Source: JABDBL01 sp963845445
GTDB lineage: Bacteria; Cyanobacteriota; Vampirovibrionia; Obscuribacterales; Obscuribacteraceae
Direction of reading: 5' to 3'
NCBI GenBank assembly: GCA_963845445.1
Contig: CAWJSE010000003.1
Coordinates: forward strand, 310,001 to 374,000
DNA: 64,000 nt
The first letter of the stretch is position 1. The number at the start of each line of letters is the position of its first letter. Shown one piece after another: positions 1 to 8,067 of the stretch. The notes under the pieces are model-generated. The model had not been told where the DNA came from. It saw nothing but the letters and a program-made list of their open reading frames with translations, and did not search any database. Made by a program: the position numbers and the translations under genes.

Positions 1-437
1 CTTATACAGAGAAACCTGATGACTATGTTAATTTAATGAATAGGCTCAGCCGTAAGTTCGATACCGCAAAAAAATATGTACCTGAGCCAAAAATAAGCTA
101 TGGAAAAGAAGCCAAGATAGGGCTTATTGCCTTTGGCTCAAGTGATGTAGCAGTTGTTGAAAGTAGAGATCAACTGAAACAGAGCAATTTAAAAACTAGC
201 TATTTCAGACTAAGAGCAATGCCTTTTACTGCTCAATTGCGTGAATTTGTTCAAAAGCATGAAACTATCTATGTGATTGAACAGAACCGAGATGCTCAAT
301 TAAAAGATTTGATTCGTTTGGAATTGCCCGATCTAGCTATGAAATTAAGATCAATTCTTCACTACAATGGATTACCCATTGACGCCCGTTTTATCACTGA
401 TGCAGTGCTCGAACAAGAATCTAAATCAAGCCAGTAG
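1..437 (+). CDS. korA: 2-oxoacid:ferredoxin oxidoreductase alpha subunit, C-terminal part
   Basis: The reading frame is open to the left edge, so this is the C-terminal end of a longer protein; the first ATG at 36 is internal. The visible segment has the C-terminal transketolase-like domain of the alpha subunit (KIGLIAFGSSDVAVVES, then FRLRAMPFTAQLREFV and YVIEQNRDAQLKDLIR). In this family the alpha subunit pairs with the TPP-binding beta subunit to convert 2-oxoglutarate or another 2-oxoacid to its acyl-CoA with reduction of ferredoxin. The beta gene follows 25 bp downstream in the same direction, as usual for korAB. Substrate specificity is inferred, not visible. Confidence 0.85.
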   Translation, partial: YTEKPDDYVNLMNRLSRKFDTAKKYVPEPKISYGKEAKIGLIAFGSSDVAVVESRDQLKQSNLKTSYFRLRAMPFTAQLREFVQKHETIYVIEQNRDAQLKDLIRLELPDLAMKLRSILHYNGLPIDARFITDAVLEQESKSSQ

Positions 438-462
438 CAATAAATCACACTAAGAGGTATTT

Positions 463-1518
463 ATGGTCCAGTCAGTTCCTTCTCCAGCAGAGGCGCCAAA
501 AGTTGCCACCAATAGAATTGGCTTAACACAGAACGAATACAAAGGTGCTCCTTCTACTCTTTGCGATGGCTGCGGACATGATGCAATTAGTAGCCAGCTT
601 ATTCGGGCATTTTATGAACTGGGCGTCGCACCACATACAGTCGCAAAACTAAGCGGCATCGGATGCTCCAGTAAAACACCAGCGTATTTCCTGAATCGCG
701 CTCACGGAATTAATACAGTTCATGGACGTATGCCTTCTGTTGCCACTGGAGCTGGGCTAGCAAATTCACAATTAAATCTTATCGGAGTTAGTGGAGACGG
801 AGACACCGCTAGTATAGGTTTGGGACAGTTTTGTCACTTACTTAGACGGAATGTATCCATGATCTATATTGTAGAAAATAATGGTGTTTACGGATTAACC
901 AAGGGGCAATTTTCTGCCACAGCTGATTACGGCTCTAAACTGAAATCAGGCGTAGTTAACGAGTTGCCTGCAATCGATTTGTGTGGTTTGGCAATAGAAA
1001 TGGGCTGTGGTTTTGTTGCTCGATCTTTTGCAGGAGATCCCAAGCAGGTCATTGCGCTCATTAAAGCTGCGGTCTCATACGAAGGCACAGCAATGCTCGA
1101 TATTATTAGTCCATGCGTTACTTTCAATAATCATGAAGGATCGACCAAAAGCTACAAATACGCAAAGGAAATGGATATTCCCTTACATGAACTTGGTTAC
1201 ATTCCATTTTATGAGCAGATTACAGTTGATTATGAACCTGGCACTGTGCAAGAAGTAGAACTTCATGATGGCTCACATCTACGCTTGAAAAAATTGCACC
1301 AGGATTATGATCCTACAGATCGTATTCTGGCAATCAATACTATTCAAAAAGCGAATGCTGACAATCAATTTCTAACCGGACTTTTATATATTGACGAAAA
1401 GAAAAAAGATTTCAAAACAATTATGAATATGGTTGATGAGCCGCTCTCTAGTTTAAGCGAGAGTAAATTGCGTCCATCGAAAAATGCATTAGAGCAAATA
1501 ATGTCCGAACTAATGTAA
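463..1518 (+). CDS. korB: 2-oxoacid:ferredoxin oxidoreductase beta subunit
   Basis: This 351-residue protein carries the TPP- and iron-sulfur-binding signatures of the beta subunit. CDGCGH near residue 34 supplies cluster cysteines, GIGCSSK near 65 another, and GVSGDGD followed by an Asn (IVENNGVYGLTKGQ) forms the TPP/Mg2+ motif. Length is normal to slightly long for the family (about 280-340). An AAGAGG ribosome site lies 7 bp upstream of the ATG. It forms the catalytic half of the complex with the upstream alpha subunit. The complex acts in the cytoplasm in central carbon metabolism, giving or taking electrons through ferredoxin. 2-oxoglutarate as substrate is likely, but pyruvate-type specificity cannot be excluded. 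Confidence 0.9.
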   Translation: MVQSVPSPAEAPKVATNRIGLTQNEYKGAPSTLCDGCGHDAISSQLIRAFYELGVAPHTVAKLSGIGCSSKTPAYFLNRAHGINTVHGRMPSVATGAGLANSQLNLIGVSGDGDTASIGLGQFCHLLRRNVSMIYIVENNGVYGLTKGQFSATADYGSKLKSGVVNELPAIDLCGLAIEMGCGFVARSFAGDPKQVIALIKAAVSYEGTAMLDIISPCVTFNNHEGSTKSYKYAKEMDIPLHELGYIPFYEQITVDYEPGTVQEVELHDGSHLRLKKLHQDYDPTDRILAINTIQKANADNQFLTGLLYIDEKKKDFKTIMNMVDEPLSSLSESKLRPSKNALEQIMSELM

Positions 1519-1581
1519 TAGCACTGCCTCAGTAATGAAGTCATAGGCATTGTGCGTTTGGTGCGTAACCGGCAAAATTTC

Positions 1582-2157
1582 TCACTCTGAAAAAGATTGA
1601 CTCTGAAAAACTTCAAACTTTGCATCGTTTTGCCAATCGGACGGGGATAGACCGGCCTTTACAGATAATTGCGATAATGTTTGCGGCAAATCCCAGCCAA
1701 ATTCCGAAGCTACTTTAGGTAAAAAGACTGATTGCCGACCAGACTTATGGAATACAATGCCGTCCTTACCTAAATTTATTTTTTTCCAATCAGATATATA
1801 TTGGGGCGCTGTAAGAATGCTTATTTCAATCAATAAATCATCTATCTCAGATAAAGAAACAGGCTGAAAGCGTGGGTCGTTGGAAGCGGCATTAATAACA
1901 TTTTCGCAAACACCAACAAGTACAGGACTATTAGGATAAATATAACCAATACAGCCTCGCAATTGCTTTTTAACTTCTTGAGTTTCTCCGGCCTGTTCCA
2001 GGCTGCCAGCCGATCTCTTATACAAAGTCACAAAAACACCTTGTCTCGCTCGAAAACATTCATTATTCAGTCCCAACAAAGAAGCGTATTGCAAAGGATT
2101 CTTTCTTTCGCCTTTCAGATAATCTTCTAAAGACGAGCGGGCCAGCTTTAACAGCAA
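1582..2157 (-). CDS. amrA: AmmeMemoRadiSam system protein A (AMMECR1 domain)
   Basis: The protein has 191 residues, typical of AMMECR1-domain proteins. Recognisable segments are the N-terminal LLKLARSSLEDYL, GVFVTLYKR, the hallmark LRGCIGYI and the following AASNDPRFQPVSLSEIDDL with IEISIL. Its start overlaps the end of the MEMO1-like gene by 10 bp, so the two are translationally coupled. These two domains usually occur with a radical SAM enzyme (AmmeMemoRadiSam system); their biochemical role is not established. No radical SAM partner is visible in this window. Confidence 0.88.
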   Translation of the reverse strand: MLLKLARSSLEDYLKGERKNPLQYASLLGLNNECFRARQGVFVTLYKRSAGSLEQAGETQEVKKQLRGCIGYIYPNSPVLVGVCENVINAASNDPRFQPVSLSEIDDLLIEISILTAPQYISDWKKINLGKDGIVFHKSGRQSVFLPKVASEFGWDLPQTLSQLSVKAGLSPSDWQNDAKFEVFQSQSFSE

Positions 2158-3233
2158 TTTTCCTTCGTCTTTAGTGAACTGAGTTGCCCATTGGCTAATG
2201 CTTTCTTGTCTGCTTTCCAGTAATCCTTAACTTCGGTCGTGGAAAATATAATAGCCATATAACTAACTGAATTACCAGCAGGATCTCTTTCAAAGTCTTG
2301 GGAGGTACTGTAGTTAGCTAAATAAGCTTTGGTTTGACCAGGCAAAAGAGCTAACAGAAGAGCCGCGGGGTAGATACCACATATAGTATCACCGGTAGAA
2401 GCATAGAAGTGTAGCAATGCTCGATTATCGAGCGATCTTAAACAATCAAAAGCTTGAATATCGAGCTCTTTAATTTTCGCTTCGATCTGAGTACTTTGCG
2501 GATCATCACCAAATGGCTGATAGTCGAAACGGGGTCCGTAATGAGTAAAATCGGAGCTAATAATCACTAAATCTCCATCTGAGAGTTGGCTTTTTATTGA
2601 ATCGGCAATAGACTTAATTTCTTCGGGCCCAAGAATTCCGACTGCCATAGGTATTAATTTTACTTTGCCTAATGTTTTTCGTATCCATGGTAATTGCATC
2701 TCTAACGAGTGTTCATTGTCAAATACTGCATCCGATTGATTGAAATATGGCATCTGCAAAAGTGCCTTAATCGTTGATTTGTCGACTTGTAATTCCCCTA
2801 AAGGCGTTTGCAACATGTCTTCAGTTGGAAAAGCTATTCCTTTAAAGGCCATATGATGGCTTGGTCCTAATAAAAACACTCGTCTATATTTGTAAGATCT
2901 TATGGCTTGATAGGCATGAGCTGCAGTTTTTCCAGAAAACATATAACCAGCATGAGGCACAATGATGGCCAAAATATTAGCGTGAAGAGAAGCTTTACTG
3001 CCAGCGTCAAAGCCTTGTTCGCTGATATCTGGGTGGGGTTTTACTTCCTCTAAGTAATTAGACAGGTTTTTATCCAGCAAGTCAGATTGCGAGGGATACC
3101 AAGTACCGGCAAAACGAGGCAAGCGCACTCGTTCGTTAGCTCCCATTATCTTGGCAAAAAAACTATCCATATAAAAAAGCAAAAGTACAAGGACCAGAAA
3201 ATAAATTAGCTTGTCTTTTGCTCTCACCCTCAT
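2148..3233 (-). CDS. amrB: AmmeMemoRadiSam system protein B (MEMO1 family), membrane-anchored
   Basis: MEMO1-like protein related to class III ring-opening dioxygenases. Motifs include RLPRFAGTWYPS, AIIVPHAGYMFSGKTAAHAY with the metal-ligand-type His, VFLLGPSHH, HSLEMQLPW and VIISSDFTHYG. A hydrophobic helix (LIYFLVLVLLLFYM) near the N terminus suggests membrane anchoring or export, unlike the usual soluble form. I place the start at ATG 3233; a TTG at 3263 in the same frame would add ten residues, and neither has a clear ribosome site. The gene begins just after fumC and overlaps amrA, so fumC-amrB-amrA probably form one transcript. Catalysis has not been shown for bacterial members. Confidence 0.85.
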   Translation of the reverse strand: MRVRAKDKLIYFLVLVLLLFYMDSFFAKIMGANERVRLPRFAGTWYPSQSDLLDKNLSNYLEEVKPHPDISEQGFDAGSKASLHANILAIIVPHAGYMFSGKTAAHAYQAIRSYKYRRVFLLGPSHHMAFKGIAFPTEDMLQTPLGELQVDKSTIKALLQMPYFNQSDAVFDNEHSLEMQLPWIRKTLGKVKLIPMAVGILGPEEIKSIADSIKSQLSDGDLVIISSDFTHYGPRFDYQPFGDDPQSTQIEAKIKELDIQAFDCLRSLDNRALLHFYASTGDTICGIYPAALLLALLPGQTKAYLANYSTSQDFERDPAGNSVSYMAIIFSTTEVKDYWKADKKALANGQLSSLKTKENCC

Positions 3234-3267
3234 AAATTCACAACACTCGTAGAGATCAATCAAACTA

Positions 3268-4683
3268 TTACCCAGACGAACCCATTCCTCCTGGCTCGGT
3301 CATCTGGAAAGGATCAAGTAGTTTATTGAGTTCCTCCTCTGACAGATTAGTCCTTTTTCGTGCTACTTCTCTTATTGTCGCTCCACTCTCGTGGGCTTCA
3401 TGCGATATCTTCGCAGCCAAATCGTAACCGATTGCCGGAACCAAAGCAGTGCAGAGGGCAAGTCCTTGCTCCACTAGTTGAGGTCCCCTTTTTGTGGACT
3501 TAATTCCGGAAACACACTGTTTAGCAAAATTCTCACAACCTGAAGCAAGTATTTCAATTGATTGCAACAGGTTATATGCCGCTATGGGCATCATTACATT
3601 CAGTTCAAAGTTGCCTGATTGCCCAGCAATGGTTATGGTTGTATCATTCCCAATAACCTGTGCTGCCACCATAGCTAGTGACTCAGCTATGACCGGATTT
3701 ACTTTTCCCGGCATAATAGAACTACCGGGTTGCACTTCGGGCAACTCTATCTCAGCAACGCCAGCTCTCGGTCCACATCCGAGCCAACGTATATCATTGA
3801 CAATTTTCATTAAACTTACCGCAATTGTTTTGAGAATGCCAGAAGTTTCCACTATTTCATCTATTGTACTTTGAGCTTGAAAATGATTCGTAGTTTCAGT
3901 AACCGTAAAGCCCAATTGCCTTGATAGCTCCTTTAAGACACGCCCAGCAAAATCTGGCGTAGTGTTGATACCAGTGCCAACGGCTGTACCTCCAAGAGCA
4001 ACCGAAGAGAGCCTGGTTTGGGCAATTTTCAGCCGTTCCATAGCACGTTCAATTTGTCCGGCGTAACCCAAAAATTCTTGCCCAAGCTTAATTGGTGTCG
4101 CGTCTTGCAAATGGGTGCGCCCAGTTTTAATTACTGACATAAATTGTTCTGACTTTTGAGCGAGCTCGTTGTGTAAATATTTCAATGACGGTATCAGTTT
4201 GTCCTTAATCTCTAGCAAGGCAGCAATATGCATAGCCGTAGGTATAGCATCATTCGAAGACATTCCTTGATTAACGTGATCATTAGGATGAACAATTTTA
4301 CGATCGCCTCTTGCTCCGCCCAGCATTTCTATTGCCCGGTTAGCTATTACTTCGTTAGCATTCATATTGCTAGAAGTTCCGGAACCTGTCTGAAAAATAT
4401 CTACTACAAATTGGTCATCAAATTTTCCCGAAGCAACTTCCTGCGCTGCCTCTTGAATCGCTTTCGCCAGCTTTTGGGGCAAATCACCAGATTCTTCGTT
4501 AACTACAGCTGCGGAGTATTTAATCAATGCCAGAGCCCGAATAAAAGAGCGTTGAAAGCGCAAATCGCTAACAGGGAAATTTAGAACTGCTCGTTGCGTG
4601 CTTGCACCATAGTATGCTTTTTCAGGTACTTGCATTTCTCCCATCGAATCCCGCTCAATTCTTGTTAGCTCCTTAACCACCAT
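3268..4683 (-). CDS. fumC: Class II fumarate hydratase
   Basis: This 471-residue protein has the length and fold signatures of class II fumarases: TGSGTSSNMNANEVIANRA, GRTHLQDATP and the lyase signature GSSIMPGKVNPV. It reversibly hydrates fumarate to malate in the citric acid cycle. The ATG at 4683 is chosen because AAGGAG lies 6 bp upstream; a TTG directly before it is the only alternative. The C-terminal end is Gly-rich (GGMGSSG). It heads the minus-strand group with amrB and amrA. The family also contains aspartate ammonia-lyase, but the overall motif pattern favours fumarase. Confidence 0.92.
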   Translation of the reverse strand: MVVKELTRIERDSMGEMQVPEKAYYGASTQRAVLNFPVSDLRFQRSFIRALALIKYSAAVVNEESGDLPQKLAKAIQEAAQEVASGKFDDQFVVDIFQTGSGTSSNMNANEVIANRAIEMLGGARGDRKIVHPNDHVNQGMSSNDAIPTAMHIAALLEIKDKLIPSLKYLHNELAQKSEQFMSVIKTGRTHLQDATPIKLGQEFLGYAGQIERAMERLKIAQTRLSSVALGGTAVGTGINTTPDFAGRVLKELSRQLGFTVTETTNHFQAQSTIDEIVETSGILKTIAVSLMKIVNDIRWLGCGPRAGVAEIELPEVQPGSSIMPGKVNPVIAESLAMVAAQVIGNDTTITIAGQSGNFELNVMMPIAAYNLLQSIEILASGCENFAKQCVSGIKSTKRGPQLVEQGLALCTALVPAIGYDLAAKISHEAHESGATIREVARKRTNLSEEELNKLLDPFQMTEPGGMGSSG

Positions 4684-4950
4684 CAAAATCTCCTTTTAGG
4701 CAAAGATTACACCCGAATCTGCTCAATAGTTATATAGATCTATACTTTAGCTATTCAATTATACTTGGCGCAAGACATTCTGATAGCGGTGACTTTATCT
4801 GGCAGATAATAATCAAGAGGTTTCTAGACTTGTCTGCCTTTGCTTGTTAAGCAATTTTGCATCACTAGCACTTGCCAAACTAGTTTGTTAATATGTCCTG
4901 TAGTTAGCATTACTTATTATTGAGAGACGGTTGAAGGACAAGTTAAAATT

Positions 4951-5700
4951 ATGCGAAATGGCAAAGGGATTTCTGTCTTTACAGTAGCGGCAATGATGCC
5001 GTGCGTGGCCGCCGCTCAGCTTTTTCCGGGTGACTTTTGCCAAAGCTCCTTAGCTCAAGCCAGCAAAGCGAGCAGTCATAGAGTTAACAACAATAAAGCT
5101 AACGAGAATAAAGCTAACGAGAACAACGCTAAAGACAACAAGGTTAAGAACAATCAAACGACCAGTAAAACTGATGCTTATTCCAAGGCCAGTAAGATTT
5201 CTGAAAGAAAAGACATAGACTGGCGTAAGCAGTTGGATGAAGCTGACAAACTGAATGTTCGTTGCCAGTTCTCGCAAGCAGAGTCAATACTCACACGAAT
5301 TTTACCGGTGGCGAAAAAAGAAAATCCTAATGGTTTTGAATTAGGTGTCTGTCTATTTAGATGTGCCTACTCTTATGTAGGTCAAGAAAAATACCAGCAA
5401 GCTCTCTCTGCTCTTGCAGAGGCACAAAAAATTGTGCAAAAAAGTCCTGAAACATTGCGGCAGAGAAATCTGATGTTTCAGATACTAAGAACTACTGCTC
5501 TAGCTTATTTGCGATTAAATCAATTCGACAAAGGGGAAAAGTTCGCTAGAAAAGCAATAGCCTATCGAATCGCTTTTCCTGAGATTTGTTCCGCTGATTT
5601 TTTTAAAAGCACATATAGAATGTTGATCCTTTGTCTGGAAAAGCAGCAGAAAGCAGATGACGCAAAAATGATTACTGAGATTATGAATACTATTTCTTAG
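4951..5700 (+). CDS. Exported TPR-like hypothetical protein
   Basis: A 249-residue protein with an N-terminal signal-type segment (basic start, then VFTVAAMMPCVAAAQ). A low-complexity Asn/Lys/Glu linker spans about residues 45-70 and is built from short repeats such as NKANENKANEN. The remaining C-terminal two thirds is helical with spaced Ala/Tyr/Leu pattern (FRCAYSYVGQEKYQQALSALAEAQ, TALAYLRLNQFDKGEKFARKAI), typical of tetratricopeptide repeats. AAGGAC lies about 10 bp upstream of the ATG. A role in protein-protein contacts in the periplasm is inferred from the architecture alone; no specific function is recognised. Confidence 0.7.
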   Translation: MRNGKGISVFTVAAMMPCVAAAQLFPGDFCQSSLAQASKASSHRVNNNKANENKANENNAKDNKVKNNQTTSKTDAYSKASKISERKDIDWRKQLDEADKLNVRCQFSQAESILTRILPVAKKENPNGFELGVCLFRCAYSYVGQEKYQQALSALAEAQKIVQKSPETLRQRNLMFQILRTTALAYLRLNQFDKGEKFARKAIAYRIAFPEICSADFFKSTYRMLILCLEKQQKADDAKMITEIMNTIS

Positions 5701-5747
5701 AACCACAGATAGCCAGGTCTTAATCCAGGAATGTTTGCTAACCTTAT

Positions 5748-6278
5748 ATGCACTTATTAATTAGCGCCTTTATTATTTTCCACTTGTTCCTTATAACAAG
5801 CTGGCTATTTCCCCTAAATACTGAGATCCTGAATATCACGCACACATTCAGGGGATACATGTTGTTTTTCGGTCTTGACCAAGATTATTCAATGTTCGCG
5901 CCTGCGCCGCGCCTCATTAACAGACATATCTTTGCTCTCATAACCTTCCATGATCAATCCACAGTTGTATGGTTTTATCCGAGGATGGAAAGACTCAAGC
6001 ACTGGCAAGCAATTTCCATGGAGCGCTATCGTAAATTCGGTAATGACAATATTGTTGAATCATGCTTCAAAATGTTTTTGCCAGATTTTAGCCGCTACAT
6101 CGCTCGCCTCCATATTTGCCCTGGGAATGAACCGGAGCTAGTTTCAATCTATGTAAGCGACGAAGATATGGTCCAACCAGAATTAGCCCTGACCGGAAAG
6201 GTGGCTATGGACCATCCCCGTCGTTTAATCAAGCTCTTTACTTATATAGTAAACCCGACAGACTTGCAGGCAAAATAG
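5748..6278 (+). CDS. Membrane-anchored protein paired with HTTM protein
   Basis: A 176-residue protein with one N-terminal hydrophobic segment (LLISAFIIFHLFLITSWLF) followed by a soluble domain containing GLDQDYSMFAPAPR, WFYPRMERL, and a C-terminal IYVSDED strand. The stop is only 2 bp from the start of the next gene, an HTTM-domain membrane protein. Small proteins with a W-x-MFAP-type segment commonly accompany HTTM proteins, so a joint membrane complex is likely. No enzymatic motif is visible and function is unknown. Confidence 0.65.
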   Translation: MHLLISAFIIFHLFLITSWLFPLNTEILNITHTFRGYMLFFGLDQDYSMFAPAPRLINRHIFALITFHDQSTVVWFYPRMERLKHWQAISMERYRKFGNDNIVESCFKMFLPDFSRYIARLHICPGNEPELVSIYVSDEDMVQPELALTGKVAMDHPRRLIKLFTYIVNPTDLQAK

Positions 6279-6280
6279 AA

Positions 6281-7249
6281 ATGCTCAATCAATACTGGCA
6301 AAATATTACAGCGGCAGTCATAACCTCTTGGAACATATTCTGGTTTAAACCACTTTCCACCAAATCGATCGCCATTTTTCGCATATTTTTCGGTTTATTG
6401 CTTTTTCAATATGCACTACTATTGGTGAGCGATCTTTTCGTTTGGTTTGGTAAGCACAGCATTGTATCTTGTACTTCTATAAATGACTGGCAGCCTGCGG
6501 TGCAATTAAATATTCTCAATGTATTTCCTGATAATGACGTTTGGTTATGCATTGTATTTTCCGCACTTTTTATCGCCAGCGTTTTTCTAACCTTAGGCTT
6601 TATGACACGCGCCAGTGCAGTTTTGGCGTTCGTTTGCCTGCTAAGCTTCCAAACTAGAAATTTTTTGATTGTCAATAGCGGCGACGTCTTAATGCGCCAG
6701 TTATGCCTTTGGCTAGTCTTTTCGGCAGCCGGAAAAAGTTGCTCTATCGACTGTCAATTGGCAAATCTCAAGCCCCAACAAACAGACACATCCAGCGATT
6801 GTAATAGCGAGGCGGAGCCATGGGCTCAGAGGCTCATGCAGATTAATGTCGTTCTTGCATACGCACAAACATTTTTTAAGAAGATTTTTGGCCCAGTGTG
6901 GCAAAATGGAACAGCAGTTTATTTCAGTTCTCACTTTTATGAAATGCAACACTTGCCAATCAAATACATTTTTGATCATTTGTGGACGATACATCTATTA
7001 ACTTGGGCTACTTTAGCTATCGAATTTAGTCTGGGCTTTTTAATCTGGTTCAAACCCATTCGCTACTACGTTATTGCTTTAGGGGTAATAATGCATTTGG
7101 TCATAGACTGGTCAATGCTCATTCCACAATTTGAATGGCTAATGATTACCAGTTATATACTATTCATAGAGCCGCATGATTTAGACAGATTATTAGCCTG
7201 GTTCTCAAAACTATTTTCAGCATTAATCAAGAAAACTCATTTCAGTTAA
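6281..7249 (+). CDS. HTTM-domain polytopic membrane protein
   Basis: A 322-residue protein with about six to seven hydrophobic helices. The opening pattern STKSIAIFRIFFGLLLF and the later LMRQLCLW plus YAQTFFKKIFGPVWQNGTAVYF fit the HTTM domain (related to vitamin K-dependent gamma-carboxylase). Bacterial HTTM proteins are of mostly unknown role. The gene is translationally linked to the preceding small membrane protein. Its 3' end overlaps the convergent TPR gene by 27 bp. Identification is by motif style and helix pattern, hence moderate certainty. Confidence 0.7.
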   Translation: MLNQYWQNITAAVITSWNIFWFKPLSTKSIAIFRIFFGLLLFQYALLLVSDLFVWFGKHSIVSCTSINDWQPAVQLNILNVFPDNDVWLCIVFSALFIASVFLTLGFMTRASAVLAFVCLLSFQTRNFLIVNSGDVLMRQLCLWLVFSAAGKSCSIDCQLANLKPQQTDTSSDCNSEAEPWAQRLMQINVVLAYAQTFFKKIFGPVWQNGTAVYFSSHFYEMQHLPIKYIFDHLWTIHLLTWATLAIEFSLGFLIWFKPIRYYVIALGVIMHLVIDWSMLIPQFEWLMITSYILFIEPHDLDRLLAWFSKLFSALIKKTHFS

Positions 7250-7918
7250 ACATTGTTCCAGATTAGTTTGTACAGTTTTATAAAGTCGATTGTCTCTTGA
7301 AACTGTTATTTTTACGGCTTTTGCGAAATATCCTTCGGCTAAAGAATAATCTCTCAAGCACTGACTTCTTGATTCGCTTTTACCCTGCAAAAAATAAGTG
7401 GTGCCCAGATTATTCAGTATTCTAGCTTGAGCAATTTTCAAATCAATATCTGCTGCATTAGCTTTCTGGGCAGGTGCTTCAAGTAGCAGCAGTGCGTCTT
7501 CATATTTTTTGCGCGCCTCTTCAAAATCTTTAAAATCTCGAAATATATTAGCTGCAAAAAAGTATAAATTAGACCGTTCCCTGGTGTCCGGTATATCGTC
7601 AGTACACCTAATCAAAGCATTTAAATAATTTTTTGCCAATTGTCGATCTCTCTCACACAAACTAATCTGGCATAACTCTTTATAAGCTGGCACTAAATCA
7701 GCAGAATATGGACTCGCTCTTAAATTAATTTGTTCTGTAAGTGTGCTTTTTCTTCTAAACTGGGCCGCGTCTAAGTCAAAAGGTAGACCCGGCTTGTTAG
7801 AAAGCAAATACAAATAAGAACCTAGCCAAAGGGGAATTATTAATACAATCAGTCCTTTAACAATTTGTATGGCCTTTATTTTTGGCTTAATTTGGCTGAT
7901 TTGGTCGATTTTACTCAT
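7223..7918 (-). CDS. Membrane-anchored TPR protein
   Basis: A 231-residue protein with one N-terminal transmembrane helix (VKGLIVLIIPLWLGSYLYLLS, about residues 19-39) followed by helical repeats resembling TPR (YKELCQISLCERDRQLAKNYLNALIRC, YFFAANIFRDFKDFEEARKKYEDAL, ARILNNLGTTYFLQGKSESR, YSLAEGYFAKAVKI). It probably presents a TPR scaffold outside the cytoplasmic membrane. It is divergent from the vWA/TadG-like gene and its last 27 bp overlap the HTTM gene. No particular pathway is recognised. Confidence 0.7.
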   Translation of the reverse strand: MSKIDQISQIKPKIKAIQIVKGLIVLIIPLWLGSYLYLLSNKPGLPFDLDAAQFRRKSTLTEQINLRASPYSADLVPAYKELCQISLCERDRQLAKNYLNALIRCTDDIPDTRERSNLYFFAANIFRDFKDFEEARKKYEDALLLLEAPAQKANAADIDLKIAQARILNNLGTTYFLQGKSESRSQCLRDYSLAEGYFAKAVKITVSRDNRLYKTVQTNLEQCLTEMSFLD

Positions 7919-8067
7919 TATTTGACAAGTCTTGAAACTGCATGATAGGTTGACAGTAGGCTGGCTATTTTATTACTAGCAATGCAAATTTAATTTCAAT
8001 TGAAGGGTTATACCGATAATCTAGCAAAGTTTTGGGTTTAAAGAAACTAACGGATGAGCACTAAACG

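Noticed and set aside
3494..4584. Plus-strand open frames within fumC
   Set aside because: Shadows of the conserved fumarase frame; no domain or start site.
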